This document shows positions 1-10,573 of a stretch of DNA of 64,000 nt, in pieces. Source of the DNA: Ostreococcus mediterraneus (lineage: Eukaryota > Chlorophyta > Mamiellophyceae > Mamiellales > Bathycoccaceae); assembly GCA_012295225.1 (NCBI GenBank), contig WMKK01000014.1, positions 186,001-250,000 of the forward strand, in the 5' to 3' direction. Every line of letters starts with the position of its first letter. Positions within the stretch are counted from its first letter, which is position 1. A program made the translations under genes and the position numbers. A model generated the notes under the pieces. That model was not told the DNA's origin. It ran no database searches and was given only the letters and a program-made list of their open reading frames with translations.

Positions 1-283
1 TCTCCTATGGTCTCGCGCGTAACTCCGTTCGGAGCCAACTCGTCACTGAGCTCTCCATTCGCACTAACAGCAGCCTGGGCGTGGATGAAGGAAACGTTCG
101 AGCGTCAGGCGGCGCAAGTCAAAAGTAGCGAGCGAGGTTGCGAGGCAATTAACGCGCGCCGCGTACAACGTTTAACGCGCGACGTACCGGCAACGCATCG
201 CGCTGTAAAGTCCCCGCATAGTTGCATAACAATTGGCACAAGTTATTTATCTGGTCTTGCAATTGGGTGACGGTATCGGCCAT
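1..283 (-). CDS. MED21: Mediator subunit 21 (MED21/Srb7), partial, two exons
   Basis: Subunit of the Mediator middle module, which bridges transcription factors and RNA polymerase II in the nucleus. Exon 1 (283..188) starts MADTVTQLQDQINNLCQLL and continues to GTLQRDALP. This resembles the conserved MED21 N-terminus (human MADRLTQLQDAVN, plant FGTLQRDAPPV). A GTACGT donor follows directly, the intron is 187..75 (113 bp), and it ends CCCAG. Exon 2 (74 down to the window edge) continues in phase 0 with AAVSANGELSDEL and stays open to base 1, so the C-terminal coiled coil lies outside. An in-frame upstream ATG at 373 exists, but the match to the family begins at 283. The gene is tail-side neighbour of the glycosyltransferase on the same strand. 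Family call is from memory of the N-terminal motif; the splice model is inferred from sequence. Confidence 0.72.
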
Positions 284-397
284 AGTTGTGGTCGGACGGA
301 GGCGAGGCGCGCGAAGCGAGAGGCTCACAGTGAAGTCGGCGCTATCGTTTGCATTCATATTACAGCAGAGCAAAACGTCTAAATTTGTAGAGCACGT

Positions 398-1597
398 CTA
401 CGTGCGATGCGTCATACATCGCCAGATCGATGGTCCTTCTAAATCCGCATCGGCGGAAATGGGACCCATGGCCCTCATGTTCTCTCGCGCCTCTCTATAA
501 TAGCGTCGAAACCACATGCACTTTACGAATCCTTTCAAACCGGCCAAGTGCACGAGCAAGTCTCCCTTGACGAAGAACGAAGGCTGCGAGTTGAACACGC
601 AAGCATTCACGACTTTCGTTCTCGCTCGAACGGAATTTGCCTTCGGATATTGCTCCCCTTGCACCACTCGTCGCCAAATCGCAGATTGATACAAGTAATG
701 AAACGCGCGTTGTTCGTATTTGAACAACATGTTCCACGACTTGGGTGCGATGAATTGCTCTTGAGACCACATTTCATCGATAAACCACAGCGCCCATGGG
801 GTGTTTCTAATCATCCAAACTCCACAATTCACCCCGTTAGTATCCGCAGCGAGCATTTGATCGTATCCGTAATCCACAATATCTTCCAACTTTCGTTCCG
901 GACTCATGATGATAGTGTCGATGTCCACGTAGAGCAAAAAGTCATAGTCTGGTAGATACTTTCGCATCGCCAACAACTTACTCCAGCTCGTCGGTCGACT
1001 CTTATCGACAATGTCTTCATCTACTATCAAATCATATCCATGTATATCCGCATATGCTTGCTTGTTCGCCGTCGAAGCCGCGCAAATAGATTCCACGCCG
1101 TCGTCGCACAACGAAATCAACCCAACCTTGAACTTCTTTGGTCGCAACCCAGGTAGATTTGTCGTGTCCGCCGCTAACAACGACGGCAGTGGTCTGTTAT
1201 CTACCAACGTTTTCGGTGCTAAAGACGTCGGTTGGCACGGATACGGCCGCTCTACCGGGTTAAACCACGCCCGCATGTACACCTTGTTGAATCCCTGGAT
1301 GACTTTGTGCGCGAATGGCCCAAACGCCCAAAACAGCACCGCAAACGCGAGCAGCGACAGCCTCGACCGAGACCTCTTGTCCGACGTCGGGCGACGTCCT
1401 CGAGCATTGAACGGTGCGCCGTGATGACCACCACCGACACCGCCTCCGCCTCGCGGGGATGACCTCGGGGACGACCGTCGAGGCGGTGGATTGGTGCCCC
1501 AATGCGATATCGCCGCCGCCGCCGCACCGCCACCACTCGCGCCCGATGACGTATCACCCCTACCGTGATGGGCGTGTCTCGGCGTCAGTTGCGACAT
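398..1597 (-). CDS. GT34-like galactosyl/xylosyltransferase, type II membrane protein
   Basis: Probable Golgi glycosyltransferase of the GMA12/MNN10 (GT34) type. The 399-aa protein has a basic, Gly/Pro-rich cytosolic N-terminus, one membrane anchor at about residues 80-96 (LSLLAFAVLFWAFGPF), then a luminal GT-A domain. Support comes from VGLISLCDD near residue 160, HGYDLIVDE, the Mn-binding DxD in LLYVDIDTIIM (about residues 225-227), and NCGVWMIRN with a later EQRAFHYL. The first ATG in frame is at 1597 (MSQLTPRH); the frame extends five codons upstream to a GTG. The gene is head-to-head with the sorting nexin, 110 bp between start codons. Donor sugar and acceptor cannot be read from the sequence. 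Confidence 0.8.
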   Translation of the reverse strand: MSQLTPRHAHHGRGDTSSGASGGGAAAAAISHWGTNPPPRRSSPRSSPRGGGGVGGGHHGAPFNARGRRPTSDKRSRSRLSLLAFAVLFWAFGPFAHKVIQGFNKVYMRAWFNPVERPYPCQPTSLAPKTLVDNRPLPSLLAADTTNLPGLRPKKFKVGLISLCDDGVESICAASTANKQAYADIHGYDLIVDEDIVDKSRPTSWSKLLAMRKYLPDYDFLLYVDIDTIIMSPERKLEDIVDYGYDQMLAADTNGVNCGVWMIRNTPWALWFIDEMWSQEQFIAPKSWNMLFKYEQRAFHYLYQSAIWRRVVQGEQYPKANSVRARTKVVNACVFNSQPSFFVKGDLLVHLAGLKGFVKCMWFRRYYREARENMRAMGPISADADLEGPSIWRCMTHRT

Positions 1598-1707
1598 GAC
1601 GCGCGGCGTCACCGAATGACGACGAGACGTCGGTGCGCGTGCGTGAAAAACGCCTCACTCGTGGACGCGATTACTTCCATCTCTCTCTCAGTCGCGACAC
1701 GGACGAT

Positions 1708-3726
1708 ATGAGTTTCTACGCCAGTGATTCGGACGACGACGATAGCGGTGGCGTCGACCCATTCGCGTCGGCGTCAGCGTCGGTGACGGCGTCGGCGTCC
1801 TCGGCGCTGGGCGTGCTCGGCGGGGCACCGCTCGAGACGTCGATTGGGGGGCTGGGAGCGTCGATGACGACGATGATGCGCGCGCAGAGACGAGAGAAGA
1901 GCGATCATTCGACGCAGACGATGACGACGAATCCTTTCGAGCTCGGAGCGAAGGAGATACACGCCAGGGAGCAAGCGCTTGGTGTTGGTTTTGAAGAAGA
2001 AGATCGACGAGGAGATGAAGAGCTGACAACGTCGATGCGGGACGTGCCGCTCGATGCTAGTGAGAGCGAGGCGATGACGCCAGTGAAAATGATGACATCG
2101 ACACCGTCTTCACCGGCGGTGGCGGTCGCTCAAGAACCGCCGATGGCGAGTTCTCCGCCGACGCCGACAACGTGTCTGAGCTCGAGTCCGAGCGCGCTCG
2201 CGAATGGTAGTTATCACGCTGATGGTGCGATGAGTTATGGAGATTTACTCGCGCCACCACCGTCTTATGCAGATAGTGTGATGTACACACAGCCGGAAAT
2301 CCAACCAGTGAGGGAGGCGAATGTGCGACACGGTGAAGGCGTAAGCGTCTTTTTGGGCGGTCAAGGCGATGACGAGGATGAAAATGGAACAATTCAAATC
2401 TGGGTGAGCGACCCGAAGATTGAAGCCGAAGTCGGTGGATCACTGGTAGGTAAGCGCGTGACACATTATAAAATTACCACACGGACGACGATACCGTCTT
2501 ATATTCATAAAGATGTCGTCGTCTGGAGACGGTTTCGCGACTTTGTTGGACTCGCCGATAGACTCGCCGTGGTGCACCGAGGGTATTTTATCCCGCCTAG
2601 ACCGGAAAAAACTGTGGTGAATTCTACGGAGGACAACTTCATTCAGGAGCGTGCGTTACAATTACAGCAATACTTGAACAAAGTTGCGGCACATCCGACG
2701 TTACGTCAAGGTAATCCTCTGAGAATATTCCTCACGCATCAGGATTTAGGCGCGAGCGTGGAGTGGTTCAACATGACAACTCGTATCATCGCGCCCGTTC
2801 CAAGCTCTCCGGAAACTCCACAGCGCCCACCACTCGCAATTGCTTCTCCCGGGCAGTCCCGCGACATTGGTAGATTCTTCAAGGAGCTTCGACAAACCGT
2901 GGTTCAATCGACGGCGGTCACCGCCGTTGGTGGAGTACTCGGATTGGAAACACCAAAACCGAAAGTTATGGAGGAAGATGCGGCATTTCTCATAGAAAAG
3001 GACAAGGTTCTACGTTACGAACAAGAATTATCCGCAATGTCTCAAAAAGCGACAAAAATGTTGACCTTGCAACAAAAGTTTGGCGAAGCCGTCGGAGAGT
3101 TTGGCATGGAATGCTTGAAATTTGCACGACTTCAGGAAGAAGAAGGCATGCGTCTTGGAAAATACAGCGAAAATGGAATGTCCTGCATGACTGGCGCGAA
3201 CGAAATGCGCAAGGCTGGAAATACATCTGTCAAAGCGAGTCGATTGGCGCGAACCGCGACATCGCAAACCGCACAAGCACTGGAGCCTTTGCATGATTAT
3301 TTGAAGTTGTTGCCTGCCGTGCGTAAATCCGTGGCGGACAGGAACGAAGCGTTGTTGACGTTGCAAACCATGCTGGCCGAAGGCGACCGTCTTGATGCTC
3401 GTATAGCGAAATTGACGCCGGATTTGACAAAGATGCGAAAGGTTGAAGAACTCAAGTTTGAGCTTGAGCGCACTCGAGCGCTGGGTGACCAAGCGAGAAC
3501 TGATTACAACGAAATTCAAGAGCGCCATCGAGACGAGTTTTCGCGTTTAGAGAAGGAAAGAGTTGTTCAATTTCATGAAATGATGCTCAGCCACGCACGC
3601 GTGCAAGTGGCTAACGCCGAAAGATCCTTGTCCCTGTGGCGCGGACTCGCAGAGGAATTTGGAGCGAGCCCAGCGGAATGGATATCACCCAAGGCCGAGC
3701 CAGTGGATGACGGAGAGCTCTCGTAA
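1708..3726 (+). CDS. PX-BAR sorting nexin (SNX1/SNX2-like)
   Basis: A 672-aa retromer-type sorting nexin for endosomal membrane traffic. After a disordered acidic Ser/Pro-rich N-terminus comes a PX domain at about residues 228-345. It contains HYKITTRTTIPSY, the basic WRRFRDF (phosphoinositide site, near 273) and FIPPRPEK near 293. The C-terminal 270 residues are helical and charged (LRYEQELSAMSQKATKM to SRLEKERVVQFHEMM), as in a BAR domain that senses curvature. The ATG at 1708 (MSFYASDSDDDD) is used; the frame opens earlier only at a GTG. SNX1 and SNX2 subtypes are not separable here. Confidence 0.88.
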   Translation: MSFYASDSDDDDSGGVDPFASASASVTASASSALGVLGGAPLETSIGGLGASMTTMMRAQRREKSDHSTQTMTTNPFELGAKEIHAREQALGVGFEEEDRRGDEELTTSMRDVPLDASESEAMTPVKMMTSTPSSPAVAVAQEPPMASSPPTPTTCLSSSPSALANGSYHADGAMSYGDLLAPPPSYADSVMYTQPEIQPVREANVRHGEGVSVFLGGQGDDEDENGTIQIWVSDPKIEAEVGGSLVGKRVTHYKITTRTTIPSYIHKDVVVWRRFRDFVGLADRLAVVHRGYFIPPRPEKTVVNSTEDNFIQERALQLQQYLNKVAAHPTLRQGNPLRIFLTHQDLGASVEWFNMTTRIIAPVPSSPETPQRPPLAIASPGQSRDIGRFFKELRQTVVQSTAVTAVGGVLGLETPKPKVMEEDAAFLIEKDKVLRYEQELSAMSQKATKMLTLQQKFGEAVGEFGMECLKFARLQEEEGMRLGKYSENGMSCMTGANEMRKAGNTSVKASRLARTATSQTAQALEPLHDYLKLLPAVRKSVADRNEALLTLQTMLAEGDRLDARIAKLTPDLTKMRKVEELKFELERTRALGDQARTDYNEIQERHRDEFSRLEKERVVQFHEMMLSHARVQVANAERSLSLWRGLAEEFGASPAEWISPKAEPVDDGELS

Positions 3727-3779
3727 ATACTTCTTTGTAAAGCATGTGCTATTGTGTCATCTATTATTGCGCTAATTTA

Positions 3780-5287
3780 CTAATTGACTTTGATTCGTGG
3801 AGGACTTCTAGGCGTCGGTGGCACGTTGCCTGGCGCCGGCGTCTTCGCGCCCCATCGCTCAGCACTGGGGCTCACCTTAGGCGTTCTACCTAATGTTCGC
3901 GTACCCCAAGTGTGTATTGCGATCCCAAATGCTAGTTTGAAACATACCAACACAAACATGAAGCTTGTGAAGAAAAAGAAGGAGCTACAATACACAATGA
4001 TGCGATCAAAGATGCCTCGCGTGACCACATTTGACGACTCGGCGCTACGACGTAATGTTTGGTACAAGCCCGGTAAGAACCGAACGATGACCGCCGCAGG
4101 AGCGAGCGGAACGAAACCTACAACTTGATGAATTTTGTAAGACTGCGTCAAGTGCACGTGGTCTCGGCACATCTGACGGTAAAATCTTCGATACACACCA
4201 GGGCGCAAGCCGTTGAACTTTGCCATGAATGAATGCTTGACAATGTCCACAAAGATCTCAGACCCGATGACGAGCATGATATCCGTCACAAACTTCCGAC
4301 TCATCGCAGCTTGAATAGTTCCAGCCGCCATGATTCGCTGGGCAGTGACGAATAATAAGCACACGCTCAAATGAACGCGCTCAATGACGTCGAGTCGACT
4401 GACGCCGAACAACTTTTCTGGGTCTTGCTTTTTGAAGACGTGGCCTTTCATCTCAGAAAAGTTATTCGAGATCAACACGAGCAGCATGGCATTCGTGTGA
4501 CTGTTTATAGCCACCGATAGCGTCACTGCATGCGTGAGTAGAACAAACGTGTGCGCCACCGTCGCGCCCGTGGACAACCCAGTGTCGACCACGAGACGAA
4601 GGGCTGATTTGATTTGGTCAATTTTCGCTCCATTCGTCGCCGCATTCACGCAATTATGCACGCTATTTTGTAACGCATCCATGACATTGCTGTTGAACGA
4701 ACATAGCAGCTTGTCAAACGTCTCCAGCACGTGGCACATCATGTACAGCTTCATCACTTCTTGCCCGCGAATGTAGTGATAGATGACGCTCACGTCGAGC
4801 ATGTGCGTATATGTCACGGCGACTGTGAGCATGAACAGCCACAAAACATCATTGAGATGCTCACGTGCGTATGGATGAATTCCCCACGCGTGCCTTTTCG
4901 CCGTCTTCGAGTTTCTGCTCGCTGCACTCACCACGAGGCGAACCGTTTGCGACGCCACGCGCACCGGAAGCGACGTAAACAATCCCAAAATCGCATCCGC
5001 GCACAACAACCCACCATACAAGCAAAACTTCTCAAGCTCAACGGGAATGTACCACAACAAATCAAACACACGCTCACGTGCGTGTGACATATCTGGATCA
5101 TCCTCACGCTGCCCTACGCGAAATCCAAGCTCCAACGCGCAATAGTTCCACACCGAAGTCAGCCCATTGGGCGGCGCCTTTGGATTGGTCACCACCGTCG
5201 CATCCGCCACGTCCTCCACCGTCCATCGTCGCAAATTCTCCATAGCCTTACTATCATCATCGCTCACCGGCGGCATCTCATCGCTCA

Positions 5288-5326
<39 letters not shown>

Positions 5327-5513
5327 TCGGTGTCCGAACATCACCATCGCCATCACCACCGCCGTTTCGGTCCCAGTCGGTGAACATCACCCCTCCCACG
5401 CGTCGTCGCACGCCCTCCGTCGCGTACGACCCCTCGGGCGTGTGCGGGTCGCGCACACCACGCGCACCACCACCTCTCACGCCATCGCCATCGCCATCGT
5501 CGCACGCCTCCAT
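3780..5513 (-). CDS. TAPT1/POD1-family multipass membrane protein
   Basis: Member of the TAPT1 (DUF747) family. Plant POD1 and animal TAPT1 are ER or basal-body-associated membrane proteins. The conserved core starts with SVWNYCALELGF, ERVFDLLWYIPVELEKFCLYGG and continues through several hydrophobic segments (VLWLFMLTVAVTYTHML, MLLVLISNNFSEMKG, FFFFTSFMFVLVCFKLAFG). SNNFSEMKGHVFKK is typical of the family. The first ATG in frame is at 5513 (MEACDDGDG); upstream only a GTG is found. A run of 12 Thr near residue 64 is encoded by a GTC/GAC microsatellite. The gene faces the Pumilio gene head to head. Confident on family, not on cellular role in algae. Confidence 0.85.
5284..5326. repeat. Trinucleotide microsatellite (TCG/CGA)n inside the TAPT1 gene
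   Basis: About 14 near-perfect TCG units encode poly-Thr on the minus strand. The repeat lies in the disordered N-terminal region. Confidence 0.9.
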
Positions 5514-6048
5514 CGACCGATGACGAATGACGACCGACGACGACCTCGGCGACGCCCTCGGCGATCGGATCGGCGATCGGACTGGCGGCGACTGGGGACG
5601 ACTCGACGCCACGGACCTCGCGCAGACGCGGGCCCTCGGCCCATATTGAACGACGACCACGACCGTGATGGCGATCACATCGTGTGCGTGATACTAGTAC
5701 ATAAATATATATATATACATACATACATGGCTTTAAGACACACACATTACGACCCATATGTCCGACACACGCGATATACCCCCTAGACCCCATCGCGTCG
5801 GCCGCCGCGGCGGGGCACGCCGCCAGAGAGACGCGCGTCGTCGGACGCTGCGCGAGACGCGAGACGCGAGCGGCGAGAGCGACGACGGGTGCGACGGGCG
5901 AGGTCACGCCGCGGGTTTGTGTGCGTAACATCCACGTCGTCAGCGTTGGGTGGTGTTGGGTTCGTTCGACGCATACATACACGCGCGCGCATCGTCATCG
6001 TCGCGGCGGCCAGGCATCCGCGGGAGTGGTGCCGCCGCCGCGGGCGAT
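5514..6048. other. Divergent promoter region, TAPT1 / Pumilio
   Basis: No convincing gene. The stretch holds an AT-rich block at about 5700-5730 (alternating TA followed by CATACATA), which is the only AT-rich island between the two divergent start codons and the best place for core promoter elements. The rest is GC-rich with short open frames that look like chance. Confidence 0.5.
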
Positions 6049-8883
6049 ATGTTTAAGTCAGGCGCAGGCGATGCCGCAGGCGCCGGCCCGAGCGAGGTTG
6101 ATCTCGGGAGTTCGCCGAGTTGGAGGTACGCCACGGATAGTCGACGACGACGACGAAGAGACGCGACGCGGTGACTTGGATGACGATGATGATTGATGAC
6201 GACGGTCGACCGCGAGAGGAAACCCCGAGGCGAATCGATGGATGACGGCGGGCGACGCGCGTGCGTGCGCGATGACGCGTGCGCGAACGCGCGCGTGAGG
6301 ATGAAGGAAATTTCCTTGAAAATTCTTACGCGTCGGTCGCGCATCGTCGTCGCGTGAACGCCGCGTGACGGTCCATCAAAGACACCGCCGACAATCGCGC
6401 ATCCGTCGAAACAATCGCATCGTCGTCGAACCCGCGGGCGACGACGACGGTGGACGAGGACGACGACGACTGACGGTATGTATTCGCGACGTGCACGCAC
6501 AGGGAATATGAAACTACTTTTTCTCGTTTGTTACACGACGAGGTTGTCAACCGCGGTGGTCAAGGCTCGAGCGGTGGCGACGACCTCGTGCGCAGCGCAT
6601 CCGCCGTCGACTTGGTGCGTGCCGAGACCCTGATGTTGAGATGTGCACTCGAGATGCGCGCTCGGGTGATTCGCTCGAAATGGACTCGATATCGATTGCG
6701 TGCGATTGATGATGAGCATGTATACTCATCACGTGTATGATTAGTATGCGCGTGTGCGTGCGAGCGATGATGAATGCGTCGACTGACAATGTAAACCTTT
6801 TTCGTCTCAGTCGCAGTCGTACGGCAAGGCAAACGAAGACAGCGCGTACGATGAAAACGGACGCTTTGGCGCCCAAGGTGGGTTCAAGGGTGGGTTGTTT
6901 TCTCAGGATGATGCGTCCATACCGCAACATGGACGGTCGAATTCGGGCACGGCGGTGTCGAATGGTGCTTTTGCGCAGAGCAGTGCGTTTGGGTTACCGT
7001 CGGATTTGACTGGGGCGGGAACCGACATGAGCGGCGGGCTCGATTCTGCCGACGTCGTGAGCGCTTTTTCGTCTTTTGGGTTGGGTACCGACGTGCCGCT
7101 TCGACCGTCGACTGCACCTCTTCCACCACATAGTGGTAGTCGTGGGGGTGCAGGCTCGTACGTAGGGAATGGTTCGCGTTTTAGCAGCAGCACTAACGGT
7201 GTGAATGGTGCGCCTGGCATGTACGGGGGCGTCGGCGGCGTCGGTGTGGATAAGCAAAATCCACAAGCCGCCGCGTTGCTTCAACTTCAGCTGCAACAAT
7301 TACAACAACTGCAGCAGTTTCAAGGTGCTCCAACGGCTGGCATGCCGGGTATGGGTGCGTTTGATTCTAGTGGTGTGGGATTAGGTGGTATGGGGGTGCC
7401 AGCCCCGACGCCCGAGATGGCGCAGCTTCTCGCGGCGAACCTCAACGCCGGCGGCATGGGTGTCAACGGCGCTGGGTACGGGGCGAACGGTCAGCCGCAA
7501 TCTATGGCTGAAGTCTACCAGGCGGCGTACGCTGCTGCATTCTACGCTCAGCAACAACAGTTGCAGAGCTTGATGCGCATGCAACAAGTTCCTGGCTTGC
7601 TTCATCCGAATGCGTTGGCCCAGCAACAGCTTCAGCAGTTTACTGGCCTCGACGGGGGGATGAGTGGTATGGGTGGCGGTGACGGTGGCTATGGTTCTCG
7701 CATGAATAGTCGTGATGATCGTTCGCGCGTTGGTCGAACCATGGGCCGTAACCGCTCTGGCGATCGTGGCGATCGCGGTGGTGGCATTGGCGGGTCGCAG
7801 TCTCTTTCGGGTTCCGTCGCGCGTTCTGATTCTCCTCCTTCTGAGGCTGAAATCGCGGAGATGGATAGCCGATTTGGTTCCGTTGAAAATTGTGTTGGTC
7901 AAATATCAGTGCTCGCGCGCGATCAACATGGTTGCCGATTCTTGCAGCGCAAGTTTGACGAAGAAGGCGCGGCGGCGGTGGATTTGTGCTTCAATGAAAT
8001 CATCGCCGAAGCCGTCGAGTTGATGATGGATCCTTTCGGTAACTATCTTGTTCAGAAGTTGATTGAGTGTTGCAGTGATGAACAACGCTCCGGTGTTTTG
8101 CGTGCGGTTTCTGTTGTCAAGGATGATAACCCCGACGGATTGCCTGAGCTCGTGACCATCGCTTTGAACACACACGGCACGCGCGCCGTTCAAAAGCTGA
8201 TTGAAATGCTCAACTCTCCTGAGGAAATCTCTCTTGCGACGAACGCTTTGCGGCCAGGAGTTGTCACTCTCATCAAAGATTTGAATGGCAACCACGTCAT
8301 TCAGCGTTGTCTCCAGCGATTATCGTCTGAGGACAACCACTTTATCTACGATGCCGCAAAGGTGCACTGCGTTGAAATTGCGACACACCGTCACGGTTGT
8401 TGCGTTCTTCAGCGTTGCATCGACCACGCCGTCGACGAACAGCGTCGTCCGTTGGTGCATGAGATTGCTTCTCAAGCTCTTGTGCTCTCGCAGGATCCCT
8501 TCGGTAACTACGTCGTCCAGTACATCTTGGACCTCGGCTTATCGTGGGCGAACGCTGAAGTCATGACGCAACTCATCGGCAACTATGCGGAGCTCTCTAT
8601 GCAAAAGTTCAGTTCCAACGTCGTCGAGAAGTGCCTCAAGTTGGCCGACGCATCTCTTGAGAAGAACAGAAACATTGTGGTGAGAGAAATCATGCAATCA
8701 CCGCTTTTGGATCGTCTTCTCATGGATCCTTACGGCAACTATGTCGTGCAATCGACGCTTACGGTTACCAAGGGTGTCTTGCACACCGAATTGGTCGAGC
8801 GCATTCGACCGCATTTGCCATTGATAAAAAATAGTCCGTTTGGTAAACGGATTTTGCGATTGCTCTTGGAAAACAAGAAGTAG
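6049..8883 (+). CDS. Pumilio/PUF RNA-binding protein, three exons
   Basis: PUF translational regulator that binds 3'UTRs. Exon 3 (6811..8883) holds a Gly/Gln-rich low-complexity region and, in the last 340 residues, eight Pumilio repeats: DQHGCRFLQ, DPFGNYLVQ, NTHGTRAVQ, DLNGNHVIQ, HRHGCCVLQ, DPFGNYVVQ, KFSSNVVEK and DPYGNYVVQ. The open frame runs upstream of 6895 without an ATG to a TCTCAG acceptor at 6810. Exon 2 is placed at 6543..6614 (VVNRGGQGSSGGDDL to SAVDL; GTGCGT donor), in phase with exon 3. Exon 1 is probably 6049..6096 (MFKSGAGDAAGAG) with a GTTGAT donor. That first junction is the weakest part, because a better-looking GTACGC donor at 6126 is out of phase. Predicted product is about 730 aa. 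Confidence 0.85.
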
Positions 8884-8950
8884 ACACGGATTCTTTGATC
8901 CCTACTTTTCCAAGTGCAATCGCGTGTGGGTGAAGAGGGGTGATGGTTTT

Positions 8951-8968
8951 TTTGACAAGGCTGTCAAA
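8951..8968 (+). terminator. Perfect 7-bp stem-loop in the Pumilio 3' region
   Basis: TTTGACA and TGTCAAA flank a 4-nt loop, 67 bp after the stop codon. It may be a 3'UTR structure or transcript-end signal; function is a guess. Confidence 0.35.
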
Positions 8969-9401
8969 GAAAACGTGTAAATCAATGATATGAAAAATGT
9001 CGTCCGTACTCGCACTCTGGGTAGAGTTCGTGTACGTCTTTAAACGCAGACATCACAGAGTGACATACTCACTCTGCGATGGCTCGCTTATACCAGCAGT
9101 TGTGCATCAGAAATATATCAGAAAACAAATACAAATCCACTTCGCGCGCGAGCGCGACGTAGGGGCTTGCAACCGGGCAAGCGCCTCATATACGACTACG
9201 AAGTTTTGTAATAATATACCATTCATTGCTTCAACACTTCATGTTCACACGCACGCGGGATTCATGCACATCTATCTCGCTGTCGTCGCATTTGCCTTGT
9301 CGCGTTCGCCTCGGCCGGTCACGACCAGGGTTGTAGTCATCTGGGCACCAAAATCGCACGAGATTGGCCCTCACTTTGCGTCGCATCGCACGCACGTTCG
9401 C
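8969..9401. other. Intergenic stretch between Pumilio and the SVIP-like gene
   Basis: No gene recognised. It holds a second small hairpin (AGAGTGA, 5-nt loop, TCACTCT, at 9057-9075) and an AT-rich segment around 9100-9135. A frame open from about 8997 into the next gene has no family likeness before the MGCVCGKP start at 9402. Confidence 0.4.
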
Positions 9402-9728
9402 ATGGGTTGCGTGTGCGGCAAACCCGTGGCGTACGACGATCACGCTACGCCCGAAGAACGTCGCGCGCGCGCGCTCCAAGCCGCTGAGAATCGCAGTCAA
9501 GCGAGCGACAGGCGCGGCATAAAGGTGCGTCGTAACGGTGCGCCCTGGTGCACCACTGCTGCGTTGTGGTGGTGACGACTGACGACTGACGACCGGCGTC
9601 GACGCACGTATCAGAATGAATCCATGGTAAAGAAAGTGAGGGCGTCGCAGAGCGTCAAGGTGGCGTCAGGAACGACGACCTTTGAGGATCGTAAAAGCGC
9701 GCAAATGGCGCGGGACTGGGCGTCGTAA
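9402..9728 (+). CDS. SVIP-like p97/VCP-interacting small protein, two exons
   Basis: The spliced 78-aa protein resembles animal SVIP (human 77 aa), an ER-membrane inhibitor of p97/VCP in ER-associated degradation. Exon 1 (9402..9524) begins MGCVCGKP: Gly2 fits N-myristoylation, and Cys3/Cys5 fit palmitoylation. It then has a VCP-interacting motif R-x5-AA-x2-R, seen as RARALQAAENR at residues 21-31, and the following RRGIK. A GTGCGT donor leads to a 90-bp intron with repeated CTGAC (branch-site-like) and a TATCAG acceptor. Exon 2 (9615..9728) adds NESMVKKVRASQ and ends MARDWAS. Phase 0 on both sides. The unspliced frame reads on only 17 codons with no likeness. Family assignment rests on motif, lipidation signal and size. 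Confidence 0.68.
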
Positions 9729-9867
9729 TCGTAGAGCACGCGTTGTAAAACCACGTCGTAGTAGCTTGTAGAAAAATATTTATAGAACACACAAAGGACA
9801 AGACTATTGGGGCCAGAACTAGATATCTCGTTTTCTTTATTTTCGTCCTCGTCGCGTCGTCGTCACC

Positions 9868-10431
9868 TCACGGCGCGGACTTTGGTAAACCTTCAAACAT
9901 CGTCGCGAGTTCGCCGCTCTGGTGCATTTGCATTAAAATGTCGCTCCCGCCCAAAAACTCCCCTTTGACAAAAATTTGTGGAATTGTCGGCCAGCTCGAG
10001 AATGTCTTGATGCCATTTCTCAATTCTTCGCTCGCCAATACGTTACGACTCGCGTACGTCACCCCGTGATGATCTAAAATACGACACGCCATGTTGGAGA
10101 AGCCGCACTGCGGCGCCGCGGGCGAGCCCTTCATGTAAATGATGACCCCGTTACTTTCCACGTCTTGAGCGATGATGCGCGCGACATCGTCAGAGGATTC
10201 CACGTTTGATTTTGGTTTGAAATCATCGTGCGTGTCTGATGCGAACGAGCGGCGCGTGCGCTGAGCGAGCAAGGAGGAGGTTGCGCGCATCGATGACGTT
10301 GCCGCTGCGGCGGTGACGAGCGACGACGCGGGAAGACCGACGACGCGCGACGCAGGGTTCGTCGGGGCGGTGGCGATAGTGTTCATCACTATGCGGGATG
10401 CGCATCGACGCGTCATCGTCGAGCACGCCAT
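9868..10431 (-). CDS. Monothiol CGFS glutaredoxin, mitochondrial type (Grx5/GRXS15-like)
   Basis: Class II glutaredoxin that carries 2Fe-2S clusters and feeds Fe-S protein assembly. The mature domain has DVESNGVIIYMKGSP, the active site PQCGFSNMACRILD, the TVP-equivalent SSWPTIPQIFVKGEF and LGGSDILMQMHQSGEL, all in family order. The N-terminal 80 residues are rich in Arg, Ser, Thr and Ala with few acids, so an organelle presequence is likely; single-domain CGFS proteins with this tail are usually mitochondrial. Start chosen at ATG 10431 (MACSTMTRRCAS); product 187 aa. Confidence 0.9.
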   Translation of the reverse strand: MACSTMTRRCASRIVMNTIATAPTNPASRVVGLPASSLVTAAAATSSMRATSSLLAQRTRRSFASDTHDDFKPKSNVESSDDVARIIAQDVESNGVIIYMKGSPAAPQCGFSNMACRILDHHGVTYASRNVLASEELRNGIKTFSSWPTIPQIFVKGEFLGGSDILMQMHQSGELATMFEGLPKSAP

Positions 10432-10573
10432 GGTCGCTTGGCGTGGCTGGAAGTGAGGAGGCGCCGCGTGGGGCGCTCGAGGCGGGACGCGCGTCGTGAG
10501 CAAATGTTTCTATTCGTCAAGTATATACAAAGCCTACGTGCGTGTGCTACTGCGATAGGATGAGGAAACCAAA

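Noticed and set aside
5701-5730. TA/CATA repeat as an origin or telomeric repeat
   Set aside because: It is too short and not TTTAGGG-like; it is better read as an AT-rich promoter core.
6126-6131. GTACGC donor for Pumilio exon 1
   Set aside because: It would leave two bases of a codon and put exon 2 out of frame with exon 3; the donor at 6097 keeps phase, though it is weaker.
5940-6500. 186-codon minus-strand frame upstream of Pumilio
   Set aside because: Arg/His/Ser-rich text overlapping Pumilio exon 1 and intron 1 in antisense; no family likeness.
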